A stretch of 64,000 nt of DNA from Bdellovibrio bacteriovorus str. Tiberius (GTDB lineage Bacteria > Bdellovibrionota > Bdellovibrionia > Bdellovibrionales > Bdellovibrionaceae), in NCBI RefSeq assembly GCF_000317895.1, contig NC_019567.1, positions 2,976,001 to 3,040,000 of the forward strand, written 5' to 3'. Shown piece after piece: positions 41,593-50,030 of the stretch (position 1 is the first letter of the stretch; each line of letters starts with the position of its first letter). The notes beneath the pieces were generated by a model. That model worked only from the letters and a program-made list of their open reading frames with translations. It did no database searches and was not told where the DNA came from. Both the position numbers and the translations under genes were made by a program.

Positions 41593-42920
41593 TGATTGAA
41601 CACGCGGCCGCACAGTCGTGCTGCACCCGTTTCGCGCTGTTTATCCAACGAAACCATTTTCAGGAATCCGTTATCCACTGACAGCAATTTGTAATCACGC
41701 GTGAAGTAACCCATCTTGTGCTTCACTTTGGTTTCCGGATCTTCATAGATACTGCGATCAATAACCGTACGAGCCGGAATATCAACACCCGTCTGGCGTT
41801 TCACTTCGGATTCAAATTCTGCAAAGAAGTCACGGCCCCATCTATCGTAGCTGTCGGCAGAGGCCTTGTCGTTGCGATAGTCGATCCAGCTGGGTGGCTT
41901 GTTACCATGCAGGATACCCACGGTCATACCCATGTCACCCTTCATGATGTTGCCCTTTTCCCAGATATCAATGATATCGGTGCGTTTGATGGCCTTGAAG
42001 AATTTTTCGTACAGATAAGAATCACCGAAGTCGCGTAGGACAATCTTGCCCGTCGGCTTGTTACGCTCATCCAGTTCCACCAGAAAGTTCTGAGAGTGCG
42101 GGGAATCATAACGAATCCCTGTCGCCACAAAGAATTCCGCCAGCGCACGCGCCAGAGGTTTGTTGTAGTTTTCATTCCAATAATTTGCCGGATCAGAAGA
42201 ACCGTTGGCTTTTGCCAGCTCGCGCCCCAGATTTTCGTGCATGATTGAGAAGCCCGGCACATAGCGCTTGCCCGTGCCCGGAAGCTCTTCGTAAGAACGC
42301 ACGATCATACCCATATCAAAACGTTTGATACCAAAAGCAATCGGTTCATCCAAGACGATGGAATGCTGCAAAGGCGGCTGAGACTTCAGACGCTCAATCA
42401 CGTAATCAGAAATTTTGCGGATCTGGGAAGCATCATCCCAGGTTTGTTTCTTGTCGGCCCAGTAACCGCCCGTGCGGTTCGTGGAGGTCTTCAAAGAAAA
42501 CTCGGCCCCCGTCACCGGGTCCACCAGGATATAACTGCGTGAAGCGGTCATATAACCTTCAAAATAGGCTTTCTTAACTGGCTCAATGCCATTGCGAAGC
42601 AGGAATACGCGCACGGCTTTTTCCCAGCGGGTGTCTTCCGGGTTCAGCACCCAGCGCACATACTTTTCGCCGGCACGTTCAAAGGTCAAAGCTTTGACGT
42701 AACCGGCATTGGCGTCGATCTTCAGATCGGATTCCAGGATTTTAAGTGGAATTTCGTAGTGATGAATGACTTTCTTTTCATTACTTCGGGTCGCCACGGC
42801 ATTGGCTTTGGTTTCATACAAAACCAAATCCCGCATTTCATCAGTGATGGCCAGCGCCAGCTGGGACCACAACATCGATGCCACAACTGCGGAACCCACA
42901 AAAGTCTTAAACACTTTCAT
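41589..42920 (-). CDS. secreted protein with IucC/kinase-like H-x-Q-N...RD motif
   Basis: 443 residues from the ATG at 42920 (GGAGG site). Signal peptide to about residue 24. In the middle, SPHSQNFLVE followed by KIVLRDFGDSY recalls the H-x-Q-N and L-R-D-[FL] elements of IucA/IucC siderophore synthetases and the catalytic loop of kinase-like folds. An exported enzyme of that fold would be unusual because ATP is scarce in the periplasm. No close family recognised. It overlaps the amidotransferase end by 4 bp in convergent orientation. Confidence 0.65.
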   Translation of the reverse strand: MKVFKTFVGSAVVASMLWSQLALAITDEMRDLVLYETKANAVATRSNEKKVIHHYEIPLKILESDLKIDANAGYVKALTFERAGEKYVRWVLNPEDTRWEKAVRVFLLRNGIEPVKKAYFEGYMTASRSYILVDPVTGAEFSLKTSTNRTGGYWADKKQTWDDASQIRKISDYVIERLKSQPPLQHSIVLDEPIAFGIKRFDMGMIVRSYEELPGTGKRYVPGFSIMHENLGRELAKANGSSDPANYWNENYNKPLARALAEFFVATGIRYDSPHSQNFLVELDERNKPTGKIVLRDFGDSYLYEKFFKAIKRTDIIDIWEKGNIMKGDMGMTVGILHGNKPPSWIDYRNDKASADSYDRWGRDFFAEFESEVKRQTGVDIPARTVIDRSIYEDPETKVKHKMGYFTRDYKLLSVDNGFLKMVSLDKQRETGAARLCGRVFNH

Positions 42921-42992
42921 TTCGAAATCCTCCAAGAATGGTTCAGATCTTAAGGATTTCAAAGGGTGTTCCAGCTCAGGAACAAAAAGAAA

Positions 42993-43020
42993 CGGGGAAA
43001 GAACATGAGCTCTTTCCCCG
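42993..43020 (-). terminator. intrinsic terminator of the trypsin-like gene
   Basis: CGGGGAAAGA/TCTTTCCCCG, 10 bp, followed on the minus strand by TTTCTTTTT. Confidence 0.85.
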
Positions 43021-43072
43021 CAGAAGTTTTTTGCTATACAGATGTCAGGAAACTGACAGTCTCAGAATGAGA

Positions 43073-43969
43073 CTATCGCATTTTTGGCATCGTGGATTTG
43101 ATCCAGTCCGCATAGTAAACAGCATTGGTGTAAACACCCACGCTGTCACACAAAGCGCTGCCACGGCTGGTAACGCCGAACAAGAAGAGCTCACCTTTGA
43201 TTTCCACATACGCTGGGCCGCCAGAATCACCAGCACAAGTGCCGGAACCTTTGGATTCATCCAGACGCACTTCTGTTTCCTGGACAGAAGAAATCGGAGC
43301 TTTGGTTTGGCGCAAAACCCCATCGCCGGACATGTCCACTTTCAGGCAGTTTTTCAGATCGTCATCACAGATGACTTCGCCATATTCCAGGGCTTCATCC
43401 AGATCTTTGACTTTTCTTGCGTCCACAGGCTCTACATCCACCTGAGAAACGCCATAACCCGCCAAGGTCACTGACAGACCACGACGCAGAATCGTGTCGT
43501 CTTTCAACATCTGAACCGGCTTGTAACCCGGAGGCAAAGCACCGTGGAACTTGATCAAAGCGATGTCGCCCCAGTCAGATTGCTTTTCTTCCTGGTCCGC
43601 TTCGTTGTAAGTGGAATGAATTTTATAGTCAGACACTGAACGAGTGTACATCTGAACGATGTCCTGCTCGCGCGCACCCATCAGTTCGTCCACATCAAGA
43701 CCGAAGACCAAACGCAACTTGCCTGGTTTCAGACCAATCACACAGTGAGCAGCCGTCAGAATGTAGTTTTCAGCGATAATGGAACCCGTGCAGATACCAT
43801 TGCTCTGCAAGTCCATGATTCCCACGATTCCAGATGCGATTTTCGCATTTTCAGCCACCAAAGTGCCGCCCATAATACCCGCGGAATCCTTGGTATCCAC
43901 CTGAGGACGATTAGAAAGTCCACAGGAAGCCAAAACAATGGCCACCAATGCCAGTAGAATACGATTCAA
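43073..43969 (-). CDS. lipoprotein trypsin-like serine protease
   Basis: 298 residues from a TTG start at 43969 with GGAGG five bases upstream. The signal peptide carries lipobox VLASC. A chymotrypsin-fold (S1) domain follows: activation-type IxGG start (IMGG), LTAAHC with the catalytic His, DIALIKF with Asp, and GDSGGP with Ser249. Cysteine pairs fit the family disulfides. It is anchored at the envelope, with an apparent propeptide of about 20 residues. Prey protein digestion is plausible. Longer upstream frames lack a signal peptide. Confidence 0.9.
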   Translation of the reverse strand: MNRILLALVAIVLASCGLSNRPQVDTKDSAGIMGGTLVAENAKIASGIVGIMDLQSNGICTGSIIAENYILTAAHCVIGLKPGKLRLVFGLDVDELMGAREQDIVQMYTRSVSDYKIHSTYNEADQEEKQSDWGDIALIKFHGALPPGYKPVQMLKDDTILRRGLSVTLAGYGVSQVDVEPVDARKVKDLDEALEYGEVICDDDLKNCLKVDMSGDGVLRQTKAPISSVQETEVRLDESKGSGTCAGDSGGPAYVEIKGELFLFGVTSRGSALCDSVGVYTNAVYYADWIKSTMPKMR

Positions 43970-44095
43970 ATGTGCCTCCCCCAAAAGAGCGGCTCTTATA
44001 TGTAGGACGTTACCAAACGGCAACACTTTTTTAAAAAAAGGCGAGGTGCCCGACATGTTCTTGAGTTCTCCCTATGAAAGAATAAAATTCATGGT

Positions 44096-45610
44096 ATGAA
44101 AAACTTTTACCAAGACGGCCCCCAGCTTTCGAATACCTTCCGCTCCGATGAAGCCCTTCAGAAGATCCTGAAGTCCCTGTTGCCAGTAGAAGCTCAGAAA
44201 GTGGCTCTTCCTCACCTTGAACGTCTCGGTGAACGAGCCGTCACTGACATGCTGACTTGGGCCCAAGAAGCTGAATCCCAGCCTCCGGTTCACGTTCCTT
44301 TTGACCCATGGGGTCGAAGAATCGATGACATCAAGACATCTCACGGCTGGAAAGCTCTGGAAAAAGTCGCCGCCGAAGAAGGCATCGTTGCCACCGCCTA
44401 CGACCGCCGCTTTGGCGCAGCTTCACGAGTCTATCAGATGGCGTTGCTGTATTTGTATTCTCCAAGCTCAGCGATCTTCTCTTGCCCTTTGGCGATGACG
44501 GACGGAGCGGCCCGTGCGCTGGAGCTTTACGCCGATGACGACCTGAAAGCCCGCGTGCTGCCTCACCTGCTGTCCCGTGATCCAAAGACTTTCTGGACGG
44601 CCGGCCAATGGATGACGGAAAGAACCGGCGGCTCTGATGTCAGTGGCACTTCCACTGATGCACACCCATTCACTGGCACCAGCGAATTTGGCGCGACCCA
44701 TTCCCTGCATGGGACCAAATGGTTTACTTCCGCGACGACGTCACAGATGGCGCTGACTTTGGCCCGTCCTGATGGCGCGGCGGCCGGTTCCCGCGGTTTA
44801 AGTTTGTTTTTCCTGGAACTTCGCAATGACAAGGGCGAGCTTAATCACATCCAGATTCACCGCCTGAAAGACAAACTGGGCACCAAAGCCCTGCCGACCG
44901 CCGAGCTGAGTCTGCAGGGAACTCCCGCCCGTATTATCGGCGGCGTGGGCGAAGGTGTGAAACGCATCGCCAGTGTTTTGAATATCACCCGTATTTATAA
45001 TTCCATCTGCGCTGTCGGTCACATGCGACGCGCTTTGGATCTGGCGCAGGATTACTCCGGCAAACGCCAGGCATTCGGAAAGCTTTTGAAAGACCATCCC
45101 CTGCACCTTTCAACGTTGAATGCATTAGAAGCGGACTTCCGCAAGTGCATCGCCTTTAGCTTCTTTGTGGCAAATCTTTTGGGGAAAGAGGAAGTCGGTG
45201 AAGCCTCGGCTTCTGAAAAGATCCTGCTGCGGGTTCTGACGCCGATCCTGAAGTTATATACCGCAAAGAAATCCATCCATATTTCCAGTGAAGTCGTCGA
45301 GATGTTCGGCGGTGCAGGCTATGTGGAGGACACCGGCATTCCCCGCCTGCTGCGTGACGCGCAGGTGTTTTCTATCTGGGAAGGCACCACGAATGTGCTG
45401 TCGCTGGATATGCTGCGTGCCTTTGAACGCGATCAGGCCGGACAGATTCTGGAACAGTTCCTGGAGCGCTCTGCGGCTGGGGTTGAGGGACTGGGTCGCT
45501 TAAAAGCACTAATGGCCCTGAGTCCTGAAGAAAAAGAAACGCATGCCCGCGACATTGCTTTCCTGATTGCCGATTTGACAGCAGGATTCGCAGTAAAAAG
45601 TTATTTATAG
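44096..45610 (+). CDS. acyl-CoA dehydrogenase
   Basis: 504 residues with the ACAD order: helical N-terminal domain, beta domain (WMTERTGGSDVSGT, FAD site), and C-terminal helical domain with a Glu in EMFGGAGYVEDTGI and the RDAQVFSIWEGTTNV motif. The long form with VSGT resembles the AidB/IBR3 or very-long-chain branch. It oxidises acyl-CoAs in fatty acid breakdown or, in the AidB branch, takes part in alkylation response. Single gene; no electron-transfer partner adjoins. Confidence 0.9.
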   Translation: MKNFYQDGPQLSNTFRSDEALQKILKSLLPVEAQKVALPHLERLGERAVTDMLTWAQEAESQPPVHVPFDPWGRRIDDIKTSHGWKALEKVAAEEGIVATAYDRRFGAASRVYQMALLYLYSPSSAIFSCPLAMTDGAARALELYADDDLKARVLPHLLSRDPKTFWTAGQWMTERTGGSDVSGTSTDAHPFTGTSEFGATHSLHGTKWFTSATTSQMALTLARPDGAAAGSRGLSLFFLELRNDKGELNHIQIHRLKDKLGTKALPTAELSLQGTPARIIGGVGEGVKRIASVLNITRIYNSICAVGHMRRALDLAQDYSGKRQAFGKLLKDHPLHLSTLNALEADFRKCIAFSFFVANLLGKEEVGEASASEKILLRVLTPILKLYTAKKSIHISSEVVEMFGGAGYVEDTGIPRLLRDAQVFSIWEGTTNVLSLDMLRAFERDQAGQILEQFLERSAAGVEGLGRLKALMALSPEEKETHARDIAFLIADLTAGFAVKSYL

Positions 45611-45620
45611 GACTCAAAGA

Positions 45621-45650
45621 AAACAAGGCTCACATAGAGCCTTGTTTTTT
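45621..45650. terminator. bidirectional terminator containing a stop codon
   Basis: AACAAGGCTC/GAGCCTTGTT stem, T-run on the plus side, A-run for the minus side. The last six codons and the stop of the 282-residue gene lie in it. Confidence 0.82.
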
Positions 45651-46478
45651 AATAGACAAACTTCCGTTGAATGACGTTGTCGCCAAAGCATCGCGTTTCA
45701 AATCCTTGCCAGAACGTTCTTTAAAGCGGACTTCCACCACACAGAAGCGAGGGACTTCGTGGGCCACCTGATTCAGAGGCATTCTAATCTTTTGATAACC
45801 GATTTCCTTCGAGCTTCTTTCATCCACCCGCTTATAAACTGTCTCGGTACGGATGAAATCAGAATACAAGTCGCCATAATTAGGACTGGAGTTCGGCTGA
45901 CGAGGACTTCCGCTTTGCCCACGATATCTCAGATCGCAGGCATACTTGATTTCCACTGAATCCAAGGCGACCGCGTAAGCACTTCCCTGCAAAGTGAAAT
46001 CCAAACCGTAAGTCCCCAATGACTGATCAGTTCCTGAAGTCGCAAAAGGCCCTTTATAGCAGTAGGTAAAACCATACTCTGCGCCCAGAATCTCGCTTCC
46101 CAGTTGCACTTCCAGACTGTTCAGCTTGCCTCCGAATAAGTTTCCGTCATCCACAAACTGCTTCCACTGCGAAGTGCTGTGAATGGCTTGAGCCGCTCCG
46201 TCTGAATGAGTGGCCACTATCTGATTTCCTATCATTTCTTTGGAATAGCACTGACAGGGACCATCCGTTGGCCCGACGCGGGTCGGATCGCAGGATTCTC
46301 CGGTGCCCAGGTTCAGACAAATCTGCTCTGTGGATGACGAAGAGCTGCGAATTTTGGCATTGCAGGCATAAAGCTCCTCTCCCGTCGTCGGATTCAATGA
46401 CGAGCCCATGATACTGCCAGTACTGGCTCCGGAACTAAGCGAAAAAAGAAACAACAGAGCAAAAACAGAGTTCTTCAT
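45630..46478 (-). CDS. secreted cysteine-rich protein, last gene of the fibre operon
   Basis: 282 residues with signal peptide (cut near GASTGS, about residue 20). Cysteines in the pattern ACNAKI, ICLNLG, SCDPT, CQCYS are followed by a beta-rich region with LGSE, CYKG and FCVVEVRFKE. The same landmarks in the same order occur in the 426-residue protein two genes upstream, so the two are diverged paralogues. The start is four bases after the previous gene ends. Unknown family; likely extracellular or outer-membrane. Confidence 0.72.
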   Translation of the reverse strand: MKNSVFALLFLFSLSSGASTGSIMGSSLNPTTGEELYACNAKIRSSSSSTEQICLNLGTGESCDPTRVGPTDGPCQCYSKEMIGNQIVATHSDGAAQAIHSTSQWKQFVDDGNLFGGKLNSLEVQLGSEILGAEYGFTYCYKGPFATSGTDQSLGTYGLDFTLQGSAYAVALDSVEIKYACDLRYRGQSGSPRQPNSSPNYGDLYSDFIRTETVYKRVDERSSKEIGYQKIRMPLNQVAHEVPRFCVVEVRFKERSGKDLKRDALATTSFNGSLSIKKQGSM

Positions 46479-46482
46479 ACTT

Positions 46483-48075
46483 CTATCTTTCGCACTTCAA
46501 AGTGGCAAAACCGCTGGTTTTATTATCATAATTTCCGCCCAGAACACCTCGTTTGGAAATGGACAGGTTCAACAGTTTCTGCGCACCGGTTTCGGGATCT
46601 TTTTCCCCGACGACAAATTCCACAACGTACTTTTGATGAAACTTCTTGTTTCCGACCTTCAAGCAGGTGGTTTTGTCATCGCAGACACGGTCATAGTACG
46701 GAGGCCATATCTGGCTCTTAATAATGCCATCCAAGCCACGAACAATCTCTCCCAGGGATACGCCCTGATTGTGTCGTACCAAAGAGCCCACTCCACCGAA
46801 GGAAGGCAAAACCCCCAGATTACTCAAAGAGGAAATATTCGGGAAAATGTCGATTCCAACCTCTGCGTCTTCTGTCGCATACATATTCAGAAGCATTTGT
46901 CTGAAACCGCTCAGGAAGATAGCATAGTCATCTGTCGGATTCTGCATTGTAACGACAACTTTATAGCGCCCCCCTTTTACCAAAGGCCCTTCTGACAGTC
47001 TGAACTTCATTCCAGGCACAAGCCCCTGCCAGTTTGGCGGCACCAAGCCGCCATCCCACCATTCATCAATCAAAGTCTGTTTGGTTTTCCCAACCTGATA
47101 AAGCTCCACCTGACCGAAGAAAGGCTGGGTATAATTCGAGGCACTGGCGCACTCGTTCCCCACACATTTTTCAGGTGCGAAGTTGGAAACCAGGAACTTC
47201 AACTGCAATTCGGAGGTGTCGGACTGTTGTTTGATCTCAATATCAGAAATATCGGATTCGACGCTATAGTCTGTGACAAATCGCGGAGTCGTGGGACCGT
47301 AGTCCTCCGTTAACTTCAAAGTTTTCGAATCTGGTGCAATATTCAAATGAAGCAGGCGACTTCCGATATGAGTCAGGTCCTGACTGTTTCCGGTATCGTC
47401 CCCGGCAATCAAAGTATTTAATTTTGCATACATATCCTGGGGTTCGATCCCCAGTTCCTGCAAATACAACGGATCAAGACATTTGCCTTTGAAAACCGGT
47501 TGGATTGCGAATTTATTTCTGCCGCGAACCTTTAAGAAGCACATATCGCCAATCAAGGTCACTGCCCCGTCTTCTTCACGACGGATTTGGCAGAATTCCT
47601 GATTTTCTTTGGCAATGATAGGTTCACCACCGACATCAACTACCCGGACGTCGAAGCATGATCTGATAAACTTGTACTGACGCAGTAGACTGGCCGTAGC
47701 CCTGTCCTGCTTAAAATCTCCCAAGACCTGGGAGTTATTGATACTGCAATTTCTTGCCGCATGATCACCAAAGATACTGGTATTAATGCCCGTGTTGGTT
47801 GTATCCCAAAACGCCGAGCCCAAGGAAATCATTAAAAAACGGCCCGCATCCTTTTCACATTTATCCACCAGGGTCGATGGAATCAGCTGTCGGCCTGTAT
47901 AATCCCCCCAGCTTTGATTCGCCGGGGAGATTTGAATCTCGATCTTTTCATCAGTATCAGCCACGCATCCGCCGGATGCGTGAACTGATTCTGCCATAGT
48001 TAAAGATACAATCAGAAGGAGCAGACGTCCCAAGATTCGTAACTCATTTTTCATAGAACCACCAATTTTAGTCAT
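46483..48075 (-). CDS. secreted protein of unknown function in the fibre operon
   Basis: 530 residues from the ATG at 48075 (AAGGA site). Signal peptide ends near VHASGG (about residue 32). Numerous cysteines (about 15) suggest a disulfide-stabilised extracytoplasmic fold with mostly beta structure. No motif recognised. It sits 25 bp after the 426-residue gene and 4 bp before the 282-residue gene. Confidence 0.72.
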   Translation of the reverse strand: MTKIGGSMKNELRILGRLLLLIVSLTMAESVHASGGCVADTDEKIEIQISPANQSWGDYTGRQLIPSTLVDKCEKDAGRFLMISLGSAFWDTTNTGINTSIFGDHAARNCSINNSQVLGDFKQDRATASLLRQYKFIRSCFDVRVVDVGGEPIIAKENQEFCQIRREEDGAVTLIGDMCFLKVRGRNKFAIQPVFKGKCLDPLYLQELGIEPQDMYAKLNTLIAGDDTGNSQDLTHIGSRLLHLNIAPDSKTLKLTEDYGPTTPRFVTDYSVESDISDIEIKQQSDTSELQLKFLVSNFAPEKCVGNECASASNYTQPFFGQVELYQVGKTKQTLIDEWWDGGLVPPNWQGLVPGMKFRLSEGPLVKGGRYKVVVTMQNPTDDYAIFLSGFRQMLLNMYATEDAEVGIDIFPNISSLSNLGVLPSFGGVGSLVRHNQGVSLGEIVRGLDGIIKSQIWPPYYDRVCDDKTTCLKVGNKKFHQKYVVEFVVGEKDPETGAQKLLNLSISKRGVLGGNYDNKTSGFATLKCER

Positions 48076-48100
48076 ATCTGTTCCTTCTGATATCAATTAA

Positions 48101-49381
48101 CTATTTGCAGTTAGGGCAGTTTCCATCAAGATCTGCCATTTCGATTTTCGTGTGAGTGCAGATGTTTGCACCGTGTTTTTGCCATTTGCGCAGTTTAGGA
48201 TAGTGACCCAGACCGTCTTTTTCCTTGAAGATGTAGCGAACTTTACAGAATTTCGCTGCTGCACCTTTGTTGTACTTATCAAGATAGATCGGAGTGTTTT
48301 TATCGATCGTCTGCACGAAGTTCGCACCGCTGATCAGATCTTTGATATCACCAGCAAGATACTTGGTGTGATTGCTTACTGGATCGTCAATGTCAGTGAT
48401 GTCGTTGTCGAACTGAGGAGTGTTGCTTCCGTTTGGATGCTCATCAGTGTCGCTGCAGTTGCCGTTTTCACAGTTTTGAGTCTGAGAAGTACAGATCAAG
48501 TGTGCTTGAACTTCAAGGTCTGCGAAGTCGCTGTAACCTTTACCGTTGTACTTGTGACCGATGTCTGTCAAAGAGGCTTCAGCGATGACTTTGTAAGCCG
48601 CTTTGTAGTGGCTGTAGTCAATCTGAGAACCGCGGTAGCAGATATCCACGAAGTATGCCGCATTGTATGTTTCACTGCCCAGATTGAAGGACAATTTATC
48701 CAATACTCTGTCGAACGCATCAACTTCACCGAATAGTGTCGCGAAGTAAGGGCTTACACCGGAAACTTTGTCAGTGTGAGGATCTTGACGGTCTTCCCAC
48801 TTAGTCCAGCTTGCGTGAACGTAGTTACCGAATTTACGACCTTCTTGAGTGGAGCACACGCAAGTGTTGCCGTTGCCGCCACCGTTACCGCCACCTGGAT
48901 TGGAACAAGTTCTGTCCTGAGAATTGAACGTGTGACCAGATGTTTTACAGGAAACATCGCAATAAACGAATTTGCCAGGACCAGCCTGATCTTTTTCGTT
49001 ACCCAAAACGCCCGGAGGTACGTTGCTTGCGTGAGTCGGAGTGCTAACCCAGTTACGACCTGCAGCCTCACAGCTGGATTTCGTATTCAGTGGTGTATTG
49101 GACCACGTAGCCAGGTTCTGGATAAACTGCGGAGTTGGCTTAGAGCCGCCTTCACAATCCAAGCCATCACACTTAGGCGTACACGCCGTGTTCGTGCCTT
49201 CATAGTAACAGATCTTTTTATCGCCATAGGTGTCGCCTTTAGTCAGCAAACCCGCATTACAGGGATAGATGCTTGGACCCGAGCTGTTCACTCGGAAGCT
49301 ATAGTTGACCTGGATGGCGTTTGCCTGCATCGCCACCAAGGTGACGGCTGTAGTAGCCATCGCTTTTAACAAACGTTTCAT
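48101..49381 (-). CDS. secreted cysteine-rich protein, paralogue of the 282-residue protein
   Basis: 426 residues: signal peptide (cut after ANA, about residue 22), an N-terminal Cys-rich part (CNAG, ICYYEG, ACTPKCDG, CVCST) with an inserted Gly/Asn-rich loop (GGGNGGGNG), a central LGSETYN...CYRG region and FCKVRYIFKEKDG near the end, then a CPNC close to the stop. The landmarks match those of the last gene of the operon. GGAG ribosome site. Function unknown; secreted. Confidence 0.75.
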   Translation of the reverse strand: MKRLLKAMATTAVTLVAMQANAIQVNYSFRVNSSGPSIYPCNAGLLTKGDTYGDKKICYYEGTNTACTPKCDGLDCEGGSKPTPQFIQNLATWSNTPLNTKSSCEAAGRNWVSTPTHASNVPPGVLGNEKDQAGPGKFVYCDVSCKTSGHTFNSQDRTCSNPGGGNGGGNGNTCVCSTQEGRKFGNYVHASWTKWEDRQDPHTDKVSGVSPYFATLFGEVDAFDRVLDKLSFNLGSETYNAAYFVDICYRGSQIDYSHYKAAYKVIAEASLTDIGHKYNGKGYSDFADLEVQAHLICTSQTQNCENGNCSDTDEHPNGSNTPQFDNDITDIDDPVSNHTKYLAGDIKDLISGANFVQTIDKNTPIYLDKYNKGAAAKFCKVRYIFKEKDGLGHYPKLRKWQKHGANICTHTKIEMADLDGNCPNCK

Positions 49382-49417
49382 GTTGTCTCCTTCCCATTTA
49401 AGGGTGTTGTTGTAGTA

Positions 49418-49433
49418 AACTGATAAATCAGTT
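49418..49433. repeat. palindrome at an operon junction
   Basis: AACTGAT-AA-ATCAGTT overlaps the stop of the 200-residue gene, in the widest spacer of the operon. It could be an RNA processing hairpin or an operator. No T-run. Confidence 0.35.
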
Positions 49434-50030
49434 CATTTTAAAAATTAAAGGTGCACTTAAAGGACGCTGACCGAAGCCTGGCTGTCGAGGCTGAACCTCG
49501 AAGGCAGAAGTCTGGCCGACATTGTTGCGACAAAGCACATAGCTCAGTGCCATCGGCTGATGAACATCATCCAGTTTCACAGCCAGCAGAGTGTTTTCGC
49601 CGGTCTCGCCACAGAAAAAGCGAAGTTCCTTGGTAAAGGCTTCTCCGCCGACGGGGCTGTAATAGTTAAAGACGCTTTTCAGATCCAGCATCACGTACTT
49701 TTCAGTCCCCAGAAAGCGAATCAGATCCTTGCGGTCGTTCACTTCTCTGGAAATGGCATAGACTCTGGAAATCTCGGTGAAAAGCTGGCGCAGTAGTGGC
49801 GATGTTGTCCCCGCACAGTTACGGCAGTAAGGCTCGGGTCTTTGGCAGGCCGTCGCGTTCTGGCAAAGGCTTTGACAATCCCCTGATGATGCCGTGTCGC
49901 AAGTGACTTTGGTCACTTTTGCATACTGCCCGCCTGGCTGTTTGGCGTAAGTGCTTTCGACCAAAAACGCGTGGGCGGAAAATGATAGAAGTAAAATCAA
50001 TGTCGCAATGGTTCCAATCAACTTTTTCAC
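49428..50030 (-). CDS. secreted small protein in the fibre operon
   Basis: 200 residues with GTG start that shares one base with the stop of the previous gene (TAGTG). Signal peptide to about residue 21, a Cys cluster (TCDTASSGDCQSLCQ, then C-x5-C-x2-C), then a beta/helical part. No family recognised. Translational coupling ties it to the 914-residue protein. Confidence 0.7.
   Translation of the reverse strand: MKKLIGTIATLILLLSFSAHAFLVESTYAKQPGGQYAKVTKVTCDTASSGDCQSLCQNATACQRPEPYCRNCAGTTSPLLRQLFTEISRVYAISREVNDRKDLIRFLGTEKYVMLDLKSVFNYYSPVGGEAFTKELRFFCGETGENTLLAVKLDDVHQPMALSYVLCRNNVGQTSAFEVQPRQPGFGQRPLSAPLIFKMN

Noticed and set aside
43058-43075. Short hairpin GTCTCAGAATGAGAC near the trypsin gene end
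   Set aside because: Small and without T-run; the stronger terminator at 42993 already serves the gene.
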